A stretch of 7,492 bases of DNA from Bacteroidales bacterium (GCA_031260845.1 JAISKR010000028.1:1-7492); one strand, 5' to 3'; numbered from the stretch's first letter, positions 1 to 6,998 are shown. Numbers and translations: made by a program. The notes: generated by a model from the letters alone, not told the origin.

Positions 1-13
1 ACATCTGCAAGAA

Positions 14-78
14 TCTTGCATACCTGTCCCAATGGTGCGAAATATCCGGATTTAGGTATGCAAGAAAGTTGCATACCT
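14..78. repeat. Nested inverted and direct repeats around GCATACCT
   Basis: Three copies of one 10-base word are packed here. TTGCATACCT occurs at 16-25 and 69-78, and its reverse complement occurs at 54-63. The first and second copies form a 12-base inverted repeat (14-25 with 54-65). The second and third form a 10-base perfect stem with a 5-base loop (54-63 with 69-78). A further 7-base dyad, TGCAAGA/TCTTGCA, lies at 6-20. The stem at 54-78 is 65 bases past the stop of the minus-strand transporter gene and could act in its 3' end, but no T-run follows on either strand, so a simple intrinsic terminator is not well supported. A small interspersed repeat element or a protein-binding site is equally possible. 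The repeats are seen directly; the function is unknown. Confidence 0.6.
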
Positions 79-143
79 TGTCGTTTAACGGACAATTTCT
101 AAATTCTGCAATTGATGAAAGACGTCGGTGTAAAACAATTTAC

Positions 144-1493
144 CTAAAAGAAATAACTCAAAATCAATGTCAGTGCAAATCCCATAACGGAGATAATGGT
201 TTCCATCACTGTCCACGATTGCAGGGTTTGCTTTTCGGTTAATCCGAGATACTTGCCCACCAACCAGAATCCGCTGTCGTTGACGTGCGAGAGGGTGGTC
301 GCCCCTGAGGCAATGGCAATGACCATCAGCGCCTTGTGCGGTTCGGACAGGGTATAGGCTTCGAGCAGCGGAGCCATGATGCCTGCCGAGGTAATCATAG
401 CCACAGTAGCGGAGCCTTGTGTAACGCGAATAATCAATGCCAGAATGTATGCAAGGGCTATCGGAGGTATGGCGGAACCGGATAAACTTTGCGCCAGAGC
501 CACGCCAATACCGCTGTCAATCAGCAGTTGTTTGAAAACCCCGCCGGCGCCTGTAATCAGGATGATTAACCCCGCCGGTACCAATGCTTTGGAACTTATG
601 TCCATTATATTTTCCCGCGTAAATCCCCGTCGTATTCCTATGAGATAAATTGCGATAAAAGTAGCAATTAACAAGGCAATAAACGGATGACCGAGAAATC
701 CCAACAGTTTAACCCAGAAAGCGTCTTCCATTCCATATTCCTTTGCCCATACGCCCGAAACGGTATTAGTCAAAATCAGCAACAGCGGGATGGCAATAAT
801 ACTTGCCACCTGCCAGAAAGGGGGCAGATTTTTATTTGTCATACCGCCAAAATCTTCAACAAAGGAAGGGACATCAACGTGTATTTTCTTTGCGATATAT
901 TTTCCGAAAACAGGACCTGCCACCCAGGTAACCGGTATGCCAACCACGAATCCGAAAAGAATCAGCCAGCCCAAATCAGCGTTGATGATATTGGCGACGG
1001 CAACGGGACCGGGAGTAGGAGGAATAAACGAATGGGTAACCGCTAACCCTGCCAGCAACGGAATTGCATAGTAAAGCAGGGATTTTTTGGTGTCTTTTGC
1101 CAATGCGTAAATAATCGGTACCAGAATGATAAAAGCCACATCCAAAAATATCGGGATAGCCACCATAAAACCGGTAAGTGCCAGGGCATAAATCGCTTTG
1201 TCCTTGCCAAATTTAGTGATTAAAAACCTCGCAAGAGATTCTGCACCGCCGGATGCTTCGAGCACCTGTCCGAAAATCGCCCCGATGCCTACCACCGTCG
1301 CCACAAAACCCAGTGTGGAACTCATCCCTTCGGTCATACTGTTCAAAATAGACGTCAACGGCATATCGGTAGCGATTCCCAGAAAAACAGACACAGCCAA
1401 CAATGCCAAAAACGCATGGATTTTCAGTTTCAACACCATGAGCAGCAATAAGATGATACTCAATATCAATATGCAAATAGGTATCCAGGACAT
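144..1493 (-). CDS. GntP-family gluconate/sugar-acid:H+ symporter
   Basis: This encodes an inner-membrane carrier of the GntP family (TC 2.A.8), whose known members import gluconate, idonate, fructuronate, glycerate or D-serine with protons. The 449-residue length is normal for the family. The protein is almost wholly hydrophobic, with roughly 12-14 predicted membrane segments and an N-terminal one at about residues 4-20. Family-like motifs include the FLDVAFIILVP segment at about 116-126, THSFIPPTPGPVA at 153-165, RVTQGSATVA at 356-365 and LSHVNDSGFW at 401-410. The ATG is the complement of 1491-1493 and the stop is TAG (complement of 144-146). The gene is divergent from the GH78 gene, with 287 bases between the two starts. 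I found no convincing -33/-7 promoter for it. The exact substrate cannot be read from the sequence; a sugar acid from glycan breakdown is an inference from context. The family call is firm, but a specific symbol such as gntP or gntT is not justified. Confidence 0.93.
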   Translation of the reverse strand: MSWIPICILILSIILLLLMVLKLKIHAFLALLAVSVFLGIATDMPLTSILNSMTEGMSSTLGFVATVVGIGAIFGQVLEASGGAESLARFLITKFGKDKAIYALALTGFMVAIPIFLDVAFIILVPIIYALAKDTKKSLLYYAIPLLAGLAVTHSFIPPTPGPVAVANIINADLGWLILFGFVVGIPVTWVAGPVFGKYIAKKIHVDVPSFVEDFGGMTNKNLPPFWQVASIIAIPLLLILTNTVSGVWAKEYGMEDAFWVKLLGFLGHPFIALLIATFIAIYLIGIRRGFTRENIMDISSKALVPAGLIILITGAGGVFKQLLIDSGIGVALAQSLSGSAIPPIALAYILALIIRVTQGSATVAMITSAGIMAPLLEAYTLSEPHKALMVIAIASGATTLSHVNDSGFWLVGKYLGLTEKQTLQSWTVMETIISVMGFALTLILSYFF

Positions 1494-1587
1494 AACAATG
1501 AATGAAAGAATGATACAAAGTAAAGCATTTTATTTCAAACAGCATCGCACGTACCGTAATTAAATATGTATTGTTGTTCGAAACAAA

Positions 1588-1606
1588 GTGAAATTTGCAA
1601 TTTCAC
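1588..1606. promoter_or_regulatory. 19-bp dyad, candidate operator
   Basis: This is a perfect inverted repeat with 8-base arms (GTGAAATT and AATTTCAC) around a 3-base centre, TGC. It lies 95 bases upstream of the transporter start codon and about 118 bases upstream of the -33 element of the GH78 gene. Its size and symmetry fit a dimeric helix-turn-helix regulator site. No regulator gene is present in the window to pair with it, so the role is inferred from shape and position only. Confidence 0.4.
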
Positions 1607-1622
1607 AGATTGAATAATAATC

Positions 1623-1653
1623 ATTTACTTCCCCATAATATGGCGAAGTAAAT
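1623..1653. promoter_or_regulatory. 31-bp near-perfect dyad between divergent genes
   Basis: Outer arms of 9 bases (ATTTACTTC at 1623-1631 and GAAGTAAAT at 1645-1653) pair perfectly. A single C/C mismatch (1632/1644) follows, then a 4-base inner arm (CCAT at 1633-1636 and ATGG at 1640-1643) around a 3-base centre. The element sits in the divergent intergenic region, 130 bases from the transporter start and about 70 bases upstream of the GH78 promoter. It could be an operator shared by both genes, or a hairpin in a long transporter leader. The symmetry is seen directly; regulation is inferred. Confidence 0.5.
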
Positions 1654-1723
1654 TTAGATATAAATATTTAGTTCAAAATAACACCATATTACATTAAACA
1701 ATAATCTCGAGTATTTTTTTAAA

Positions 1724-1755
1724 TTTGCTTTGTCTCAAAATTTGATATATCTTTG
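1724..1755 (+). promoter_or_regulatory. Bacteroidetes-type promoter for GH78 gene
   Basis: A -33 element TTTG at 1724-1727 is followed by a 20-base spacer and a -7 element TATCTTTG at 1748-1755, matching the Bacteroidetes primary sigma pattern TTTG-N(19-21)-TAnnTTTG. Transcription would start near 1760, leaving a leader of about 20 bases before the ATG at 1781. No Shine-Dalgarno sequence is present, as is common in this phylum. Confidence 0.75.
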
Positions 1756-1780
1756 TGGCGAATAATTCAGTTTAAATGAT

Positions 1781-4480
1781 ATGAAATCAATAACTTCTCT
1801 GTTTTTTCTCTTGTTCTTGGCGGCAAATTCGTTTGCCCGGTTTTCTCCCGGCAACCTTCGTTGCGAGTATTTGAACAATCCTTTGGGTATAGATACGCCT
1901 GACCCCCGTTTATCGTGGCTTTTGGAAGATACACGCTACGGCGCCGTGCAAACCGCCTGCAAAGTAGTGATTGGCAGGGATTCTGTCGCGGTAGCCAAAG
2001 GGCAAGGCGATATTTGGGACAGCGGGAAAGTCAATTCCGACAAGATGCTGGTATCCTATACGGGCGGGCAATTAACCCCTTTTACCAAATATTATTGGAG
2101 CGTCCGCGTGTGGGACAAGGACGGAGCGGAGTCGCAGCCTGCCGTTGCTACTTTTGAAACCGGCATGATGAGTATCGAGAACTGGCACGGAGCATGGGTG
2201 AGCGACGGGCAGCATTTGGGCAGAAACAGTATGCACGTGCGACCGGCGCCTTATTTCCGCAAGGAATTTGAAACGACCAAAAAGATAGCGTCTGCACGGG
2301 CGTATATTGCCGTAGCCGGACTGTACGAGTTGTATATCAACGGTGAACAGATTGGAGACCACCGGCTTGACCCTATGTACACCCGTTTCGACCGTCGCAA
2401 CCTGTACGTTACCTACGACGTTACACCGCAGTTGCAGGCAGGAAAAAATGCCATTGGCGTGTTGCTTGGAAACGGCTGGTACAACCATCAATCCATTGCC
2501 GTGTGGTATTTCGACCGTGCCCCTTGGCGCGACAGACCTACCTTCTGCATGGATTTGAGGATTACCTACGAAGACGGTAGCGTGGAAGTGGTTCGCACCG
2601 AAAGGGACTGGAAAACGGCTTTGAGTCCGGTCATCTTCAACAGTATTTATACGGCGGAACATTACGACGCCCGCTTGGAACAGCCGGGATGGAACAAGGT
2701 CGGTTTTGACGATTCCAAATGGGAAGATATTGTGTATCGCTCATCGCCTTCCCAAAACATTGTCGCTCAGCAACTGCACCCGATACGGAACGTGGAAAAA
2801 ATTCCGGTCAAGACCATGACAAAAACGAGCGACAAACGTTATGTCTTCGATTTGGGCAGAAACATATCCGGCGTCAGCCAGATTCGCGTGAAGGGGGAAG
2901 CCGGCACGAAAATCCGTCTCAAACACGCGGAAATTTTACGTCCCAACGGCGAAATAGATATGAAGAACGTGGAAGCACATTACCGCCCGACGGACGATTC
3001 CGACCCTTTCGGCACCGATATTTTCATCCTTAGCGGAAAAGGCGAGGAAACTTTTATGCCCCGCTTCAACTACAAGGGTTTTCAATATGTGGAAGTCACT
3101 TCCGACAAGCCCGTCGCGCTTACCGCCGATGCACTGACGGGATGGTTCATGCACAGCGACCTTCCGCCGGTTGGACGGATTGAAACTTCCAACCCGCTTA
3201 TCAATAAGATATGGCAGGCTGCCAACAGTTCCTATTTGGCTAATATGTTCGGCTATCCTACCGATTGCCCCCACCGCGAAAAGAACGGCTGGACGGGCGA
3301 CGCCAACTATGCCGTTGACCTTGGATTGTACAACTTCGACGGCATCACGGTGTATGAAAAATGGTTGGCAGACCATCGCGACGAACAACAGCCCAACGGC
3401 GTGTTTTCCAATATCATCCCGACCAGCGGCTGGGGCTACGATTGGGGCAACGGACTGGACTGGACAAGTTCTATCGCCATCATCCCATGGGCTGTGTATG
3501 AATTTTACGGCGACAGCCGCTTGTTGAGGGACAGTTACGTAAGTTTGAAGCGCTATGTCAATCATGTGATGGATATAGCCCCTACGGGAATCACCGCTTG
3601 GGGGCTTGGCGACTGGGTGCCGATTAAATCCCAAACCCCGCAGCAATATACCTCGTCCATTTATTACTACCGCGTGGCTTCTATTTTGGCAAAAACCGCA
3701 CAACTCTTCGGCGAAACGGAAGATTTTGCAAAATACTCTGCACTGGCTGAGAAAATCAAATCGGCAATTAATGATATGTACTTAAACAGGGAAACCGGCA
3801 TTTACGGAAGCGGATTCCAAACGGAACTCAGTACCGCGCTGCATTGGGGCATCGTTCCCGATGAACTGAAAGCGAAAGTGGCAGCCAACCTTGCCAAGCG
3901 GGTGGAAGCCGACGGCAGGCATTTAGACGTTGGGCTTCTGGGTACGAAAGCCATCCTTCATGCTTTGAGCGAAAACGGATATGGCGACCTTGCCTACGCG
4001 CTTGCCGCTCAGGAAACCTTTCCTTCATGGGGATACTGGATTGCCAAAGACAATGCCACCACCATGTATGAAGACTGGACGGCAATAGGCGAGAAGCGCG
4101 AAACTTCGCTCAACCATATCATGTTCGGCGAAGTGGATGCATGGTTTTACAGCGGATTGGGCGGTATTCTTCGCGATACGGAGCAACCCGGGTTCAAAAA
4201 CACCCTGCTGAAACCGAACTTTGTCACCGGACTGAATCACGCCAAGGCGTCCTACGAGTCGCCCCGCGGACTGATTGTGTCGGATTGGGAAAGAACCAAA
4301 AAGAAAACAATCGTCTATCGAGTGACCATTCCGGCAAATTCCACCGCCACGCTGAGCCTTCCCGAAAAGACACAAATAAAGAAGGTGGTGGTAGAAGGCA
4401 AAGGCGAGATAACGTTAGCCGGAACAGAGAAAGGGTATCAGTTACCGGCAGGGAAGTATGTTATACATTGTTATGAATAG
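1781..4480 (+). CDS. Secreted GH78 alpha-L-rhamnosidase
   Basis: This is an inverting exo-glycosidase that would release terminal alpha-L-rhamnose from glycans such as rhamnogalacturonan side chains, or from rhamnosylated glycosides. It is 899 residues long and looks complete. A signal peptide spans about 1-19 (cleavage after NSFA) with no lipobox, so a periplasmic location is expected. The domain order follows the family: an Fn3-like sandwich at about 22-128 (motif NPLGID...PRLSW), a rhamnosidase N-terminal jelly-roll at about 150-325, a further beta domain at about 340-440, the (alpha/alpha)6 barrel at about 455-800, and a C-terminal beta-sandwich at about 805-895. The hallmark DCPHREKNGWTGD supplies Asp495, Glu500 and Asp507, and ATTMYEDW supplies Glu764. 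These align with the catalytic acid and base region of characterised GH78 enzymes (general knowledge). SLNHIMFG at 776-783 is also family-typical. The natural substrate cannot be assigned. The gene has its own promoter and is followed by 188 non-coding bases. Confidence 0.96.
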   Translation: MKSITSLFFLLFLAANSFARFSPGNLRCEYLNNPLGIDTPDPRLSWLLEDTRYGAVQTACKVVIGRDSVAVAKGQGDIWDSGKVNSDKMLVSYTGGQLTPFTKYYWSVRVWDKDGAESQPAVATFETGMMSIENWHGAWVSDGQHLGRNSMHVRPAPYFRKEFETTKKIASARAYIAVAGLYELYINGEQIGDHRLDPMYTRFDRRNLYVTYDVTPQLQAGKNAIGVLLGNGWYNHQSIAVWYFDRAPWRDRPTFCMDLRITYEDGSVEVVRTERDWKTALSPVIFNSIYTAEHYDARLEQPGWNKVGFDDSKWEDIVYRSSPSQNIVAQQLHPIRNVEKIPVKTMTKTSDKRYVFDLGRNISGVSQIRVKGEAGTKIRLKHAEILRPNGEIDMKNVEAHYRPTDDSDPFGTDIFILSGKGEETFMPRFNYKGFQYVEVTSDKPVALTADALTGWFMHSDLPPVGRIETSNPLINKIWQAANSSYLANMFGYPTDCPHREKNGWTGDANYAVDLGLYNFDGITVYEKWLADHRDEQQPNGVFSNIIPTSGWGYDWGNGLDWTSSIAIIPWAVYEFYGDSRLLRDSYVSLKRYVNHVMDIAPTGITAWGLGDWVPIKSQTPQQYTSSIYYYRVASILAKTAQLFGETEDFAKYSALAEKIKSAINDMYLNRETGIYGSGFQTELSTALHWGIVPDELKAKVAANLAKRVEADGRHLDVGLLGTKAILHALSENGYGDLAYALAAQETFPSWGYWIAKDNATTMYEDWTAIGEKRETSLNHIMFGEVDAWFYSGLGGILRDTEQPGFKNTLLKPNFVTGLNHAKASYESPRGLIVSDWERTKKKTIVYRVTIPANSTATLSLPEKTQIKKVVVEGKGEITLAGTEKGYQLPAGKYVIHCYE

Positions 4481-4587
4481 TGATATTTTTATAGGTAGTG
4501 ATAACTTGTTATTCAATTGTGATTCATTGTTATACAGTGATGATGCAGTTGTATTTACATAGTAAATTACGGAAACCGTGAGAAAAG

Positions 4588-4612
4588 TTGTCAATTATCC
4601 ATTGTCAATTAT
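4588..4612 (+). repeat. Two-copy 11-base direct repeat in promoter region
   Basis: TTGTCAATTAT occurs at 4588-4598 and again at 4602-4612, a 14-base period. The second copy overlaps the ATTG that serves as the -33 element of the following promoter. It is a very short AT-rich repeat; similar CAATTAT-rich tracts are, from general familiarity, common between genes in Bacteroidales, so it may be simple slippage rather than a regulatory site. Confidence 0.5.
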
Positions 4613-4631
4613 AAAAAAAAGTGTATATTTG
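4601..4631 (+). promoter_or_regulatory. Bacteroidetes-type promoter for hydrolase/CBM9 unit
   Basis: A -33 element ATTG at 4601-4604 is followed by a 19-base spacer and a -7 element TATATTTG at 4624-4631, an exact TAnnTTTG match. The predicted transcription start near 4637 gives a leader of about 32 bases before the ATG at 4669. The GTG codon at 4621 lies upstream of this transcription start, which argues against using it for translation. Confidence 0.7.
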
Positions 4632-4668
4632 CACCGAATATAAATCATCATCCATTAATAATTTATTT

Positions 4669-5736
4669 ATGAAGTCAATACCAGTTTTCGTTTTTATCGT
4701 CTGTATGTTTGTTTCATGCAGTCAGTCGTCTGATCCGGTTAAAATATATGCTTGGACAGGCGCAAACCCTGAGAATGCCAACGAATTTTTCACACAACTC
4801 AAATCGCATGGGGTCACGGGCGTATGCTGCGGCGCTAATGCGGAAGTAGCCCGCATTGCCCATTCCCACGGGTTGGAATATCATGTGTGGACAGGCTCTA
4901 TGTGCGACGGCAGTTTCGGCGATTCCACACTGTATGCTGTCAATCGCTACGGACAGTCGGCGTACAACAAACCGGCGTTTGTGGATCATTACAAGTTTAT
5001 GTGTCCTCAAAAAGAGGAAGTGTTTCAATACCTGAACGAGAGATACGGCGTCATAGCCGATATTCCCGACGTCGATTTCATTCATTTGGACTTCATCCGT
5101 TTTCCCGACGTGATTCTGGCTCGCGGGCTGTGGGACAAATACGGTTTGGTGATGGACGAAGAATATGCGCCTGCCGATTATTGCTACTGCGACCAGTGCG
5201 TGACGGCATTTAAAACGGTTTCGGGCATCGACATTAAATCGCTGGAAGACCCTTCCAAATGCGAGGAATGGAAGCAGTTTCGCTACGACCAGATTACCAC
5301 TTTGGTGAACCGCTTGGCTGTCGGCATTCACGCCAAGGGCAAAAAAATCAGTGCGGCGGTGTTCCCCGGTCCTACGCTTGCTAAAAAATTGGTAAGGCAG
5401 GAATGGAACAAATGGGATTTGGACGCTGTGTTCCCGATGAACTACAATGATTTCTATCTGGAAGGCGCGGATTGGCTGGAAGGCATTTGCCAAGAAGAAT
5501 CCGCTGCGGTGAACGGCAGGATACCCGTTTACAGCGGTTTATTCATCTGTCCCGACTGGCAGCACAAAGCCGATAAAAAAGACCCGGAAGACCACGGATT
5601 GCTGCCTTCGGAAATGGAAGAAGCGGTACTCGGCTCCCTGCGGGGCGGCGCTTCCGGCATCTGCCTCTTCACCCCCGGCAGAATGAGCGAAGAACATTGG
5701 CAGGCATTGGATAAAGCAGTAAAATCAATAAAGTAA
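4669..5736 (+). CDS. Putative glycoside-hydrolase-like TIM-barrel lipoprotein
   Basis: This is a 355-residue lipoprotein resembling the uncharacterised glycosyl-hydrolase-like (GHL10/COG1649, DUF4015-type) TIM-barrel proteins. A signal peptide with a plausible lipobox ends at Cys17 (FVSC), so membrane anchoring is expected. An early barrel strand reads VKIYAWTG. VDFIHLDFIRFPD at 135-147 matches the LDYIRFP-type active-site strand, making Asp141 and nearby Asp136 or Asp147 candidate acidic residues. YCYCDQC at 171-177 gives a C-x-C-x-x-C cluster (Cys172, Cys174, Cys177). WNKWDLDAVFPMNYND at 246-261 matches the late-barrel PMNY motif, and a GICLF strand lies near the end. ATG 4669 is preferred over the in-frame GTG at 4621 because it gives a clean lipoprotein signal and lies downstream of the predicted promoter. 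The CBM9-like gene follows after 20 bases, suggesting co-transcription. Enzymatic activity and substrate are unproven; the fold family is fairly clear. Confidence 0.8.
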   Translation: MKSIPVFVFIVCMFVSCSQSSDPVKIYAWTGANPENANEFFTQLKSHGVTGVCCGANAEVARIAHSHGLEYHVWTGSMCDGSFGDSTLYAVNRYGQSAYNKPAFVDHYKFMCPQKEEVFQYLNERYGVIADIPDVDFIHLDFIRFPDVILARGLWDKYGLVMDEEYAPADYCYCDQCVTAFKTVSGIDIKSLEDPSKCEEWKQFRYDQITTLVNRLAVGIHAKGKKISAAVFPGPTLAKKLVRQEWNKWDLDAVFPMNYNDFYLEGADWLEGICQEESAAVNGRIPVYSGLFICPDWQHKADKKDPEDHGLLPSEMEEAVLGSLRGGASGICLFTPGRMSEEHWQALDKAVKSIK

Positions 5737-5756
5737 AATCATTCATTAAATTTATC

Positions 5757-6836
5757 ATGCAAAAGACATTTTTAATCATGGCAATGGCAGCATTTGTGAC
5801 GGTTGCCAACGCTCAAACGGATTTATTCAAAGGCTTGGAACGGTTTTTCACCACGCCGGAAAGTTATGTGGTGCCTTACACGAACAATCCGCCCTTCATC
5901 GACGGCAATATCGACGACAATGCGTGGAAAAACATTGCGTGGACCAACGAATTTCGCGATATTGAAGGCGCATCGAAACCGATACCGTATTATCCCACCA
6001 AGGCAAAGATGCTGTGGGATAAAGACTATCTGTACATTGCGGCACAACTGACGGACAAGCACGTGTGGGGCACGCTCACTGAACACGATCAGGTGGTGTA
6101 TTTCGACCATGATTTTGAAGTTTTCATCGACCCGTCGAATACGGCGCACAACTATTTCGAGATAGAAATCAATGTGCTGAATACGATTTTCGACCTGTTT
6201 CTGTCAAAACCGTATCGCTCAGGTGCGGACGTGCTCATACAGTGGGACTGCAAAGGGCTGAAACACGCCGTCAACGTGCAGGGTTCGCTGAATGACGCAA
6301 GCGACGAAGACACAGGATGGACGGTAGAGATGGCTATCCCCTATTCGGGATTGGAACGCCGCACGCCCAATGAAAATGACATTTGGCGATTGGGTTTTTC
6401 GCGTGTGGAATGGGAAGTGGATATCATTGACGGTGAATATGTCAAGAAAAAACAGGCAAACGGAAGGGTGCTGCCCGAACACAACTGGGTGTGGTCGCCT
6501 ACGGGCGCTGTCGCCATGCACATGCCCGAAAGGTGGGGATATATCCAGTTCGCACCGGCAAACAGCAACCCGATTCCCGCGTTCCAGATGCCCTACAAAG
6601 AGTTGCAACGGCAATATCTCTGGTTGGTGTTCAATCGGCAACAGGAATACCGCGATAAGAATAAAAAGTATGCCTTAACGCTTGCCGAATTGAAAATTCC
6701 CGCCAAAATACAGGTGAACGGCAAAGCCAACACCTTAAAGATGGACGCCACTACTCATCAGTTTCTCGCCACCATCACCGACGCGGAAAACCATACCGAA
6801 AACATTAGCCACGAAGGAAAAGTGCAGGGGAATTGA
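5757..6836 (+). CDS. Secreted CBM9-like carbohydrate-binding protein
   Basis: This is a 359-residue exported protein with a signal peptide at about 1-19 (cleavage at ANA before Gln20) and no lipobox. Residues from about 44 to 267 look like a family 9-type carbohydrate-binding/DOMON-like beta-sandwich. It opens with PPFIDGNIDDNAWKNI at 45-60 and continues with KMLWDKDYLYIAAQLTD at 84-100, a FDHDFEVFIDP strand at 116-126, YFEIEIN at 133-139 and GWTVEMAIPYS at 187-197, ending at RWGYIQFAP. These are standard landmarks of the CBM9-like group. The remaining 90 or so residues form a charged, probably helical segment and a tail I cannot assign. Its start is 20 bases after the upstream lipoprotein gene stop with no promoter between, so the two are probably one transcription unit. 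Likely role: binding glycan or its ends in the periplasm or outside the cell. An enzymatic role is not supported by visible motifs. The ligand is unknown. Confidence 0.85.
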   Translation: MQKTFLIMAMAAFVTVANAQTDLFKGLERFFTTPESYVVPYTNNPPFIDGNIDDNAWKNIAWTNEFRDIEGASKPIPYYPTKAKMLWDKDYLYIAAQLTDKHVWGTLTEHDQVVYFDHDFEVFIDPSNTAHNYFEIEINVLNTIFDLFLSKPYRSGADVLIQWDCKGLKHAVNVQGSLNDASDEDTGWTVEMAIPYSGLERRTPNENDIWRLGFSRVEWEVDIIDGEYVKKKQANGRVLPEHNWVWSPTGAVAMHMPERWGYIQFAPANSNPIPAFQMPYKELQRQYLWLVFNRQQEYRDKNKKYALTLAELKIPAKIQVNGKANTLKMDATTHQFLATITDAENHTENISHEGKVQGN

Positions 6837-6839
6837 TAA

Positions 6840-6859
6840 CTATTTTTGCAAAAAAATAG
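6840..6859 (+). terminator. Weak AT-rich hairpin after CBM9-like gene
   Basis: An 8-base inverted repeat (CTATTTTT at 6840-6847 and AAAAATAG at 6852-6859) with a GCAA loop begins four bases after the TGA stop. It is placed where a terminator for the two-gene unit would be expected, but the stem is nearly all A/T and no U-run follows, so it would be a weak intrinsic terminator at best. It precedes the next promoter by only a few bases. Confidence 0.25.
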
Positions 6860-6866
6860 ATTAAAG

Positions 6867-6897
6867 TTTGGTTGAATAAAAATTTAGCGTACATTTG
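6867..6897 (+). promoter_or_regulatory. Bacteroidetes-type promoter for last gene
   Basis: A -33 TTTG at 6867-6870, a 19-base spacer and a -7 TACATTTG at 6890-6897 match the Bacteroidetes consensus exactly. The predicted start near 6903 leaves an unusually long leader of about 95 bases before the ATG at 6999. The strong match implies that the last gene is transcribed independently of the CBM9-like gene. Confidence 0.75.
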
Positions 6898-6914
6898 TGA
6901 CGATTATTTCGATT

Positions 6915-6978
6915 GGCATTAACAAGGACTTCATGCCTTTTGAGAGAATCAACCTTTAAAATTAATTTTAGAAGTCCT
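6915..6978 (+). promoter_or_regulatory. Structured 5' leader of the last gene
   Basis: The leader contains several complementary segments. GGCAT (6915-6919) can pair with ATGCC (6933-6937). The loop between them carries AGGACTTC (6925-6932), which is exactly complementary to GAAGTCCT (6971-6978), located 20 bases before the start codon. A perfect 14-base palindrome (6957-6970) lies immediately before the downstream arm. The arrangement permits either a long-range stem or a pseudoknot-like fold. I do not recognise a named riboswitch class. The complementarity is seen; regulatory function is inferred. Confidence 0.35.
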
Positions 6979-6998
6979 AAATCAAAAAATCAATTTAC

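Noticed and set aside
1..102. Open plus-strand frame ending in TAA at 100-102, possibly the tail of a gene from the left.
   Set aside because: Only 33 codons are visible, the frame lies over the repeat array, and the minus strand is also open there, so openness is weak evidence of coding.
1516..1523. Candidate minus-strand -7 element (TTACTTTG) for the transporter.
   Set aside because: It deviates from TAnnTTTG and no TTTG-like -33 element lies at the right distance.
1213..1545. Minus-strand frame overlapping the start of the transporter in another phase.
   Set aside because: The overlapping transporter frame has clear family motifs and membrane segments; this one is a low-complexity shadow.
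2936..3703. Long minus-strand open frame (255 codons) inside the GH78 gene.
   Set aside because: It lies antisense to the catalytic domain, shows no recognisable domain or signal, and is explained by codon bias of the real gene.
4569..4579. Small hairpin ACGG-AAA-CCGT considered as a terminator for the GH78 gene.
   Set aside because: The stem has only four pairs and no T-run follows; too short to support the call.
4714..5493. Minus-strand open frame (259 codons) opposite the putative hydrolase gene.
   Set aside because: The plus-strand frame has a lipoprotein signal, promoter and family motifs; the opposite frame has none.
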